This document shows, one piece after another, positions 1 through 6,215 of a stretch of DNA of 10,345 nt (within the stretch, counting starts at the first letter, position 1; every line of letters starts with the position of its first letter). Source of the stretch: CAZZCS01 sp964652645 (lineage in GTDB: Bacteria > Cloacimonadota > Cloacimonadia > Cloacimonadales > Cloacimonadaceae). The stretch spans positions 1-10,345 of the forward strand of contig CAZZCS010000085.1 of assembly GCA_964652645.1 (NCBI GenBank), written 5' to 3'. Position numbers and translations under genes: made by a program. Below the pieces are notes generated by a model that made no database searches, was not told the DNA's origin, and saw only the letters and a program-made list of their open reading frames with translations.

Positions 1-603
1 TTCCCTATAACTTCCAGCGCCGTAGCCGGAGTCAGCAACCAGTACCAGGTTTTCGATGATGATAAACCTATAGCTGTCGTCTGTATTTTTTAGGGTAAAA
101 TCTGAGCCGGACTTGCCCCAGACCATGGAATTCAGAAGGTAATGGGTTTGCCTGGATGTAAAGAGCTCGAGCGGTATATCCAAGCGACAGGCATCTGTTT
201 CAAAGAGGTCATAAACCAGATCCAATATATTCACATCCACTCGGAGGAGATCTACTAATTCTACAATTTCCACATTCCCCAGGACGTGGATTTTGCTGCG
301 ATCGTGATACGCCAGAGAGATGAGATTGAGGATGAGCTTGATCTTGTCGGCAGGGGACAGGCAGGCATTGAGCTGATTGGCTGCATCTCTAATGGATAAT
401 ATGTTTCTACGGGCTTGCTCGATCTGATATAGGGGGATTTCATTGCCAAACATGGAATGCAGGATACGATCGATTACATTGATCTCAGAACCGCTCAGCT
501 TGGCTGTTTGGGCCATATATAGATACACGGACACCACGGATTGCAGCAGAACATCCAGCTTGGACTGAGTCGCTTTTTTTCTCTTGGAAAATACTTTTAT
601 CAT
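1..603 (-). CDS. TerB-like-domain protein, N-terminal part (C-terminus outside window)
   Basis: An open frame of 201 codons runs from an ATG at 603 to the window edge without a stop, so only the N-terminus is visible. After a basic start (MIKVFSKRKK), residues 14-60 and 84-135 form two helix-rich blocks. The second contains LISLAYHDRSKIHVLG followed by an acidic, leucine-rich helix. This two-block pattern resembles the helical TerB-like (tellurite-resistance-type) fold, but the match is by eye and weak. Residues 168-200 (DFTLKN, then FIIIENLVLVADSG) look like the start of a beta-rich second domain. In some Bacteroidetes-type bacteria TerB-like regions precede an FHA-like and ABC-ATPase part; that is a guess here. 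No signal peptide or membrane segment is visible. The start lies 38 bases after the stop of the PreTA-like gene with no terminator between them, so the two are probably co-transcribed. The function is unknown. Confidence 0.7.
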   Translation of the reverse strand, partial: MIKVFSKRKKATQSKLDVLLQSVVSVYLYMAQTAKLSGSEINVIDRILHSMFGNEIPLYQIEQARRNILSIRDAANQLNACLSPADKIKLILNLISLAYHDRSKIHVLGNVEIVELVDLLRVDVNILDLVYDLFETDACRLDIPLELFTSRQTHYLLNSMVWGKSGSDFTLKNTDDSYRFIIIENLVLVADSGYGAGSYRE

Positions 604-641
604 CTACCTAAGTCCCTATTATCATAGCGATTGTGCAATAA

Positions 642-3074
642 TCACGTTTTTGGTTTCATATAAAGAGCTCCAGTGAAGCACTTCTGCACACACAAGGAAC
701 ATCCTACACAAAGCTCTTCATCGATCTGGGGAATCTTTTCTGCATCGAGGCGAATTGCAAGATAGGGGCACCGGGTGCAATTGCCACAGTGGACACAGAG
801 TTCTGGCTTCACTGCAGAGACCCTGGTCTGTGGCGGCAAATCCATAAAATCCTTTATGGCATCAGGTTGAGCGATGCCAATGAGCTCTTGTACGGAGGTC
901 AGCCCCTTAGCCTCAAGGTAGTGGCTCAGGCCGCTGCGCAGTTCATCGATAATGCCCAGGCCATACTTTTCTGCAATCGTGCAAAATTGCACAGATCCTG
1001 CACCCAAAGCCATCATATTGGCCGCTCCCAGATAGTCCATAGCTCCTCCGTTACCAGAGATATACACACCCATCTTTCCAGCTCTGGCCAGGCTCAGATA
1101 GCTGATTGGAAGCACGCCCTGTCCAGACATCCCGACGATGATTCCATCTGCCCAGGCTTTGTCTCCCTCTCTAAAGGCCAGAGTGGGGAAGGTATTAGCA
1201 AGGGTCACGCCTGCCTTTTTGTGGGGATACCTGGCAAAAACCTTACGGATCTCATCGATAATGGGGTAGATGGCCGTCACGGCACCGGTAAGCTTGAAGA
1301 GTTTGGGGATTTCTGGGTTGCTCATCTGCATCACCCAGTCTATAATCTTTGCCGATAGCTCTGCGTTTTGAGCTACAATATCGCCATGCGTACCGTCTCC
1401 ACCCTGAGGACAGGAGAGGCTGTATTCAATACCCATTGCCCCTGCTTCTTCGAGAAGCCGGGTGTTATCCTGCCATACAGCTTTGTCTGAGGCGTCATTT
1501 CCGGTTACGGGACCTCCCGTGGAGGCCATGGTCAATCGATCTGGATATTCTACGATCAATCTGGATATTTCTTCACAAACCCTCTTCAGAGGATGATCCG
1601 AGACGTTGTCACAATTTGCCCAGGTATTATCCTCAAAGACAAACATGTATTCCCCTGGGATATGGATATCGAGATCGTTGAAGGCAGTCTTCATGATCCC
1701 TCCAGCCCATCCAGCCTCATAGGCTTTCTTCATCTGCTCGTAGCCATCGGTGGGAGGAGCAGCAGAGAGCAAAAAGGGACTATCTATCTTGCGGCCAAAG
1801 AAATCGGTAGTGAGTGGGACTGGGTATTTGTTCCAGCCCTGGATCGTGACGTGGCTCTTGGTGGGTTTTTCCAGAGGCTCGATCTGAGCTTTTACAAAAA
1901 CTGAATGCAGTGCCAGAGCTGCATTCTTGCCCGCAGCAACTGCTTCCACCACAGAGGTAGGGCCATTGGACATGTCTCCACAATAGTAGGCACCTTTCTC
2001 AATCCTGATTCCTGGCTTGTTCCCTACGGAGATGATGACCATGTCAAAAGGTCTGAAAAGCTCCGAGCTTCCCATCTCATCCACCAGGGCTGAGGGATGA
2101 AAGCTCTCCGATTTGGGAAGAGTTACTGGCTTGGTCCTGATCCCTGTCACTTTACCTTGAGTGCTCACAACCTCTGTAATCCTAGACCTGTTTGTAATGT
2201 AAACTCCTGCAGCAGCGAGCCCTTCCTTCTCCCGAATGGTGAGAGGCATCTCGTTGTAAGATTCCAGCACGATCATCTCGACGTGTGCTGCTCCTCGTTC
2301 GGAGGCCACTAAGGCCTGGTCTGCGGCGATGGCGCCACCTACAATGGCTACCCTCTTACCCGCAAAATCATATTTATCAGGCTCTTCCAGTACGTTCATG
2401 CCATAAATTGCCTGCTCATCGCCTTTGATGTTCAGGCGGATGGGCTCTGTCAACCCGGATGCTACTATCACGCCATCGAAACCAGCTGAGACTTCATCGG
2501 GATGAGTTATTTTTTGCTTGTAGTTTATCTTGATCTTAAAAGTGCGCGAGATAAAGTCCAAATCGTGCATCAGAGAGTTCCTGTTCAATCGGGAAGCTGC
2601 AATCAGATTGATCTGACCTCCAGCCTTGTCTCCCCGCTCAAAGATCTCCACTGTATAGCCCTGTTGGACAAGCGTAACCGCTGCCCCAATTCCTGAAGGT
2701 CCAGCCCCAATTACCGCTACCTTTTTTCCATTTGGAACAGCAGTTTGGTACTCCGGGATCTGGCCGAGCTCATGAGCTTTGAGGATAATGGTGCTCTGCA
2801 CGGCAGGGATGTTTATCGGAGTGTCAAAGCCTTGTCTGGAGCAAGCTTGCATGCAATGGTAATCCGGGCACACATCTCCACAAATACCACCCAGGGGATT
2901 GCTGCTCAGGATGATTCCTGCTGCTCTTTTGAAATCTGATGCTTTCCCCTGTGCTGCAGCCATTATAAAATCTGCTGGGGAGCAATCGCATGGACATGCT
3001 GTCTTGCATGGCTTTTCTTCACAATACTGGCAACGAGATATCTCATACTGTAACTGAGCGTCTGTCAAAAACAT
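642..3074 (-). CDS. Fused PreT-PreA-type FAD/FMN/[4Fe-4S] oxidoreductase (dihydropyrimidine dehydrogenase-like)
   Basis: The predicted protein is 810 residues, about the sum of E. coli PreT and PreA, in the same domain order as mammalian dihydropyrimidine dehydrogenase (DPD). An N-terminal two-cluster domain has C15, C18, C23, C27 and C65, C69, C74, C78. Gln93 sits where DPD uses a Gln cluster ligand. The FAD site is GAGPSG (123-128) and the NAD(P)H site is VAIVGGAIAADQ (near 243-252). An FMN TIM barrel spans about 420-740, and a C-terminal 2[4Fe-4S] ferredoxin has Cys760-769 and 789-799. The enzyme should pass electrons between NAD(P)H and a barrel-bound substrate in the cytoplasm. The pyrimidine site is not canonical: DPD's catalytic lid Cys is absent, and residues equivalent to Glu611 and Asn668 appear to be Ser. 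Substrate is therefore uncertain. The ATG at 3074 was chosen because AGGAG lies 5 bases upstream; an in-frame TTG at 3113 lies upstream of the predicted transcript start. Confidence 0.9.
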   Translation of the reverse strand: MFLTDAQLQYEISRCQYCEEKPCKTACPCDCSPADFIMAAAQGKASDFKRAAGIILSSNPLGGICGDVCPDYHCMQACSRQGFDTPINIPAVQSTIILKAHELGQIPEYQTAVPNGKKVAVIGAGPSGIGAAVTLVQQGYTVEIFERGDKAGGQINLIAASRLNRNSLMHDLDFISRTFKIKINYKQKITHPDEVSAGFDGVIVASGLTEPIRLNIKGDEQAIYGMNVLEEPDKYDFAGKRVAIVGGAIAADQALVASERGAAHVEMIVLESYNEMPLTIREKEGLAAAGVYITNRSRITEVVSTQGKVTGIRTKPVTLPKSESFHPSALVDEMGSSELFRPFDMVIISVGNKPGIRIEKGAYYCGDMSNGPTSVVEAVAAGKNAALALHSVFVKAQIEPLEKPTKSHVTIQGWNKYPVPLTTDFFGRKIDSPFLLSAAPPTDGYEQMKKAYEAGWAGGIMKTAFNDLDIHIPGEYMFVFEDNTWANCDNVSDHPLKRVCEEISRLIVEYPDRLTMASTGGPVTGNDASDKAVWQDNTRLLEEAGAMGIEYSLSCPQGGDGTHGDIVAQNAELSAKIIDWVMQMSNPEIPKLFKLTGAVTAIYPIIDEIRKVFARYPHKKAGVTLANTFPTLAFREGDKAWADGIIVGMSGQGVLPISYLSLARAGKMGVYISGNGGAMDYLGAANMMALGAGSVQFCTIAEKYGLGIIDELRSGLSHYLEAKGLTSVQELIGIAQPDAIKDFMDLPPQTRVSAVKPELCVHCGNCTRCPYLAIRLDAEKIPQIDEELCVGCSLCVQKCFTGALYMKPKT

Positions 3075-3113
3075 AAAAACTCCTAAACAATGGGCCTTTT
3101 CACCTTTTGACAA

Positions 3114-3141
3114 AGATTAGATGCTGGGAGTTTGGAGTCAA
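3114..3141 (-). promoter_or_regulatory. Putative sigma70-type promoter of the PreTA-like gene
   Basis: On the minus strand TTGACT (3141-3136, five of six consensus bases) is followed after 16 bases by TAATCT (3119-3114). Transcription would start near 3107, giving a 5' leader of about 33 bases containing AGGAG (3084-3080) five bases before the ATG at 3074. The match and the fit to the ribosome binding site support each other. The array of short repeats lies immediately upstream, at roughly -57 to -145. Confidence 0.6.
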
Positions 3142-3163
3142 CTGATTTTTCCATGCATAGAGT

Positions 3164-3207
3164 CAGACGTGTATCAGACGTGTATCAAGCGTGTATCAAG
3201 TGTGTTC
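3164..3207 (+). repeat. Four 11-bp tandem repeats (CAGACGTGTAT type), operator-like
   Basis: Two perfect CAGACGTGTAT units (3164-3174, 3175-3185) are followed by CAAGCGTGTAT (3186-3196) and a more diverged CAAGTGTGTTC (3197-3207). The shared core GTGTATCA recurs at 3169, 3180 and 3191, exactly 11 bases apart, about one helical turn. A perfect inverted copy, TGATACAC, lies at 3230-3237. I did not find other copies of the core by eye in the window. The arrangement suits cooperative binding of a regulator on one face of the DNA, upstream of the leftward promoter. The binding protein is unknown. Confidence 0.75.
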
Positions 3208-3219
3208 TCAATCACACCT

Positions 3220-3250
3220 GATAGAGGTATGATACACTTGAGATAGAGGT
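3220..3250 (+). repeat. Direct repeat GATAGAGGT with 22-bp period
   Basis: GATAGAGGT occurs at 3220-3228 and again at 3242-3250, 22 bases apart, exactly two units of the neighbouring 11-bp period. The inverted core TGATACAC lies between the copies. TCAAGTGT (3196-3203) and ACACTTGA (3234-3241) could also pair as an 8-bp stem across a 30-base loop. This looks like a second class of binding site in the same regulatory block, though a 9-base repeat could arise by chance. Confidence 0.5.
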
Positions 3251-3366
3251 TTACCTATAAGGGTTTGGCTTCCAAGTCAGGATCAAATTCTGAGGAAGAA
3301 GTTGCCTCAAGATAGCAACTATACGTGGATGGACTCAGTAATTGAGCTGAATGACGTACAAATTGA

Positions 3367-3395
3367 TTGACAAAAGACTATTACTCACATATTAT
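3367..3395 (+). promoter_or_regulatory. Strong sigma70-type promoter of the GGDEF gene
   Basis: TTGACA (3367-3372, perfect -35) is followed after exactly 17 bases by TATTAT (3390-3395, five of six -10 bases). Transcription would begin near 3402, leaving a leader of only about 12 bases. AAGAGG at 3403-3408 then lies five bases before the ATG at 3414. This promoter decides the start codon, since the earlier ATG at 3351 lies upstream of it. Confidence 0.75.
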
Positions 3396-3413
3396 GTGGA
3401 ACAAGAGGTTAGT

Positions 3414-4445
3414 ATGGAACTAATGATATTGGAAGATTTGTATTATCGTATAGTAGAAAGCGCTGTAGTGGCTATTGGGGTGACAGACCGAGAGGGAAAC
3501 TTCGTGGTCGTGAACAAAGCCTGGTGTAGGTTTATGGGCTATACTGAGCAGGAAGCAAAACAACTGAATATCAGAGACATAACTCCCTCTAGCGACATTG
3601 AAGAAAGTGACAACAATTACGAAAGGTTACTCTCCCAGGAGATTGAATGCTTTTGCAAGATCAAGCAGTATCAGCGCAAGGATGGAACTTTATTTTGGGC
3701 AGATCTCAATGTATCGGTGATCAAAAATGACAAGTTGGATTCCGTCGGTGTATTGGGCATTTTCATAAATATAGATGATAAGGTAAAGGCAGACAAAACA
3801 TTACAAGACTTGAACGATACTCTGGAAGGCCTCAATGAAGAGCTCATCAAAGCAAACATTGAAATCACCAAGACGAATAAAGAACTGGCAGAGGCCTACG
3901 AAGAGCTGGATAGATTGGCTCGTAAGGATCCCTTGACTGAACTGTACAATAGAAGAAGCATGGATGAGATCCTGAAGAGGGAAATGGATAGGTCTCGCCG
4001 TACTAAGAGGCCGTTCTTTGTAGCAATTGCCGATATAGACAATTTCAAATCTTTCAACGATACCTATGGTCATGAGTGTGGGGATGATGTCCTCAAGATC
4101 GCAGCGAAAGTATTCCTGGAAAAGGGGATTCGTTCCACGGACTTTGTCGGCAGGTGGGGTGGTGAAGAGTTCCTGTTTGTGATTACTGAAACAGACTTTA
4201 ATGGTGCCAGAATAGTGTTGGAAAGGGTAAGAGAGGAGATTTCCAAAGTCCCGCTCCGCTTTCATGGGCAGGACTTGCATATCACGATCACGATCGGTTT
4301 CTCCTATCGCAAGGGGCATTACAAGATTGATGAACTGGTCGCCGAAGCAGATAAGGCCCTATACCAGGGCAAGCGCAACGGAAAGAATCAGGTGGTTTGT
4401 TTCTATTGCAATGCTAATCCAGACTCTGAAGCAGAAAACGTCTGA
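3414..4445 (+). CDS. PAS-GGDEF diguanylate cyclase
   Basis: This 343-residue cytoplasmic protein should make the second messenger c-di-GMP from two GTP. Residues about 10-120 form a PAS sensor domain (GVTDREGNFVVVN, later RKDGTLFWADLNVSV). A charged coiled coil rich in Leu, Glu and Asn (about 125-169) leads into the GGDEF domain (about 170-331). The catalytic motif is GGEEF at 249-253, the metal-binding Asp lies in ADIDNFKSFND (Asp207/Asp209 region), and the product-inhibition I-site RSTD is at 240-243, five residues before GGEEF. All key residues are present, so it is probably active and feedback-inhibited. There is no membrane segment, receiver or EAL domain, so the signal enters through the PAS domain; its ligand is unknown. 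The start follows from a strong promoter and AAGAGG just upstream. The gene's last 32 bases overlap the end of the convergent asparaginase gene. Confidence 0.92.
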   Translation: MELMILEDLYYRIVESAVVAIGVTDREGNFVVVNKAWCRFMGYTEQEAKQLNIRDITPSSDIEESDNNYERLLSQEIECFCKIKQYQRKDGTLFWADLNVSVIKNDKLDSVGVLGIFINIDDKVKADKTLQDLNDTLEGLNEELIKANIEITKTNKELAEAYEELDRLARKDPLTELYNRRSMDEILKREMDRSRRTKRPFFVAIADIDNFKSFNDTYGHECGDDVLKIAAKVFLEKGIRSTDFVGRWGGEEFLFVITETDFNGARIVLERVREEISKVPLRFHGQDLHITITIGFSYRKGHYKIDELVAEADKALYQGKRNGKNQVVCFYCNANPDSEAENV

Positions 4446-5412
4446 CGACCTGCGGGTCTTTGTGGCGTCCAAATAGAGCCATCAATTTCAGCCTGGCCTT
4501 ATTGCCCTTGAGGTCTCCCGCAAGGATTGCTCCCATATCCTGAAGATTTTTCCCTCCTCCCAGATAGCCATACTCGGGTAAGACCCTGCCAGTGTATGTC
4601 CTGGATGTGATTACAATCAGCACACCTTTATCCATGGCAAATTGCAAATCCGGGATTATATCCTTGGGTAGGTTGCCTCTTCCAAATGCTTCGATCACAA
4701 TAGCTTTGGCCTTGTGCTCGAGCGAGCAATGGATGTATCTGCCATCAAAACCGGCAGTGGCATGGATCAGATCAATATTGGTTTCCAGCTCATCCGTCCA
4801 GACGCACTCTCTATAGAGCGTCTGCCTGTGATATACAATTCGATCCGGATCGACAGTGCCAAGAGGGCCATAACCCATTGAAATAAATGAATCTACCTTG
4901 CCAGTATCGGATTTGACAACATCTCTGGCTGTATGGATTTCGTCATTCATTACGATGAGCACACCCTTATCCGAGGATTCGACATGTGATGCCACCCGAA
5001 CCGCTCCAATGATGTTTCTGGGCCCATCAAGACCCAAATCGCTACCACTGCGCATCGCTGCCGTAAAGACGACAGGCTTTCTGGTGGTGAGAACCAGATC
5101 GCAGAGATAGGCCGTTTCTTCCAGGGTATCGGTTCCGTGGGTGAGAACCACGCCATCATAATCCACAATTTTGGAATCTACAAACTTGGCCAGCTCGAAC
5201 ATCTTTTGGGGCGTCATATATGGACTGGGGATATTGGAGTATTCTACTATATCGACGTGGGCAACGCTATTGAGCTGTGGAAAGGATCGCAAGAACTCTA
5301 CGAACTCCGAGGTGGGGACGATGCCAAGATTGGCAGAATCTTTCATGGCGATAGTGCCGCCAGTCATTACGACCAGGATGTTTTTCTTTTCAGTTTGGCT
5401 GTTCATAGTCAT
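4414..5412 (-). CDS. ansA: L-asparaginase, cytoplasmic type
   Basis: This 332-residue enzyme should hydrolyse L-asparagine to aspartate and ammonia. The first signature TGGTIA is at 17-22 with nucleophile Thr20. The second, HGTDTLEETA at 92-101, supplies Thr95 and Asp96, and Lys167 (ARDVVKSDTG) completes the catalytic triad. YGPLG at 181-185 is also typical. The length is normal and the N-terminus lacks a signal peptide, so it is intracellular, unlike periplasmic E. coli AnsB. The ATG at 5412 overlaps the queC stop as ATGA, which implies translational coupling. A second ATG at 5406 has better spacing from the upstream AGGGA and is an alternative start. The stop at 4414 lies inside the 3' end of the convergent GGDEF gene. 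Related amidases and glutaminases share the fold, so substrate preference is inferred. Confidence 0.92.
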   Translation of the reverse strand: MTMNSQTEKKNILVVMTGGTIAMKDSANLGIVPTSEFVEFLRSFPQLNSVAHVDIVEYSNIPSPYMTPQKMFELAKFVDSKIVDYDGVVLTHGTDTLEETAYLCDLVLTTRKPVVFTAAMRSGSDLGLDGPRNIIGAVRVASHVESSDKGVLIVMNDEIHTARDVVKSDTGKVDSFISMGYGPLGTVDPDRIVYHRQTLYRECVWTDELETNIDLIHATAGFDGRYIHCSLEHKAKAIVIEAFGRGNLPKDIIPDLQFAMDKGVLIVITSRTYTGRVLPEYGYLGGGKNLQDMGAILAGDLKGNKARLKLMALFGRHKDPQVVRRFLLQSLD

Positions 5413-6107
5413 TCTTCCCTACTAACATATTTTACGGGGTCTGTATATCCTGCCTTACTAAATGCTTTCAGGCGGAGATGGCAACTGTCGCAGACTCCGC
5501 AGGCAATATCTTCACTCTTGTAACAACTCCAGGAGAACTGAAATGGAGCTCCCAGTTCAGTTCCTCTCTGCACGATTTCGGCCTTGCTCATGTGGATGAC
5601 AGGCGTCCTGATCAGGATAGGGAATAAGTTTCTTGTGCCGGTTTCGATCAGGAGTTGCATGGCTTGGAAGAAGGTTTCACGACAATCCGGATAACCGCTA
5701 CTGTCTTCTTCTACGGCTCCAATATAGATTCGGCTTGCCCTTAGCACTTCTGCCCAGGAGATAGCTGTACAGAGCAGGTTGGCATTGCGGAAGGGGACAT
5801 AAGTGTTTGGTATTTCAGGCTTACCGCTATGGTCCTTGATCTGCAGATTGCTGTCCGTAAGTGCCGAACCTCCAATCTCAGAGAGCCAGGATAGATCCAC
5901 TACTTTTGCGGATGCTGGGTTGTAATGCTCACATAATTTGTGGAAACACCAGAGTTCCTTTGCTTCGGTACGCTGGCCGTAATTGGCGTGTAAGAAATGA
6001 ACTTCCTCATTTTCCAGACAGGCAATGGCGGCTGTTACCAGGCTATCCATGCCTCCACTGAGGAGTACGATAGCACGGTTATTTTCTATATTTCTGATAT
6101 TAGTCAT
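5409..6107 (-). CDS. queC: 7-cyano-7-deazaguanine synthase QueC
   Basis: QueC converts 7-carboxy-7-deazaguanine plus ammonia to preQ0 using ATP, a step toward queuosine at tRNA position 34. The 232-residue protein has the N-type ATP pyrophosphatase P-loop SGGMDS at 17-22, the family segments YVPFRNAN (103-110) and GYPDCR (138-143), and a C-terminal zinc site at Cys195, Cys203, Cys206 and Cys209. Length and motifs are typical, so it should be functional. Its stop overlaps the asparaginase start as ATGA, making a two-gene unit. No other queuosine genes (queD, queE, queF, tgt) are in the window. The ribosome binding site is weak (TGAAG about 7 bases before the ATG). The 108 bases upstream hold a TTGACA at 6145-6140 with no convincing -10 at normal spacing. 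Confidence 0.95.
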   Translation of the reverse strand: MTNIRNIENNRAIVLLSGGMDSLVTAAIACLENEEVHFLHANYGQRTEAKELWCFHKLCEHYNPASAKVVDLSWLSEIGGSALTDSNLQIKDHSGKPEIPNTYVPFRNANLLCTAISWAEVLRASRIYIGAVEEDSSGYPDCRETFFQAMQLLIETGTRNLFPILIRTPVIHMSKAEIVQRGTELGAPFQFSWSCYKSEDIACGVCDSCHLRLKAFSKAGYTDPVKYVSREE

Positions 6108-6215
6108 AATGAACTTCAGATCTTATGAGACAGATTATTTGTCAAGGATGTACTTACTAAGCGAGCCATAATGCTTTCATGTCTATGATCAATACGCTTT
6201 AAAAGAAGCTCTCTC

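Larger units (their letters stand above)
3075..3413. other. Divergent intergenic region between PreTA-like and GGDEF genes
   Basis: This 339-base stretch has no gene. It contains a leftward promoter (3114-3141), a block of phased short repeats (3164-3250) and a rightward promoter (3367-3395), each listed separately. Between 3251 and 3366 I see only a small stem-loop, GTTGC at 3301-3305 pairing with GCAAC at 3315-3319 across a 9-base loop. It lies upstream of the predicted rightward transcript start, so it would not be in that mRNA. I see no riboswitch pattern in either direction. Confidence 0.7.

Noticed and set aside
789..1358. Plus-strand open frame of 189 codons
   Set aside because: It lies wholly antisense to the PreTA-like gene, has no family motifs, and reads as a frame shadow. 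The same applies to other plus-strand frames opposite transketolase, queC and asparaginase.
3075..3113. Longer N-terminus of the PreTA-like protein from an in-frame TTG at 3113
   Set aside because: The TTG lies between the predicted -10 box and transcript start. The ATG at 3074 has AGGAG at ideal spacing, and the extra 13 residues have no family match.
3164..3207. CRISPR array or iteron origin
   Set aside because: The units are 11 bp with no spacers, there are no cas or replication genes, and the block sits between two promoters.
3351..3413. Longer N-terminus of the GGDEF protein from an ATG at 3351
   Set aside because: A near-consensus promoter lies inside this stretch, and the ATG at 3414 has its own ribosome binding site.
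4447..4458. Terminator hairpin after the GGDEF stop (GACC-TGCG-GGTC)
   Set aside because: The stem has only 4 bp and the T-run is three bases, inside the asparaginase coding sequence.
6157..6180. Seven-codon leader peptide (MKALWLA) upstream of queC
   Set aside because: It has no ribosome binding site and no attenuator hairpin, and a frame this short is expected by chance.
6108..6215. preQ1 riboswitch or promoter upstream of queC
   Set aside because: No preQ1-type pseudoknot pattern is visible. TTGACA at 6145-6140 has its only -10-like box (TAAGAT) at a 14-base spacing, too short to call.
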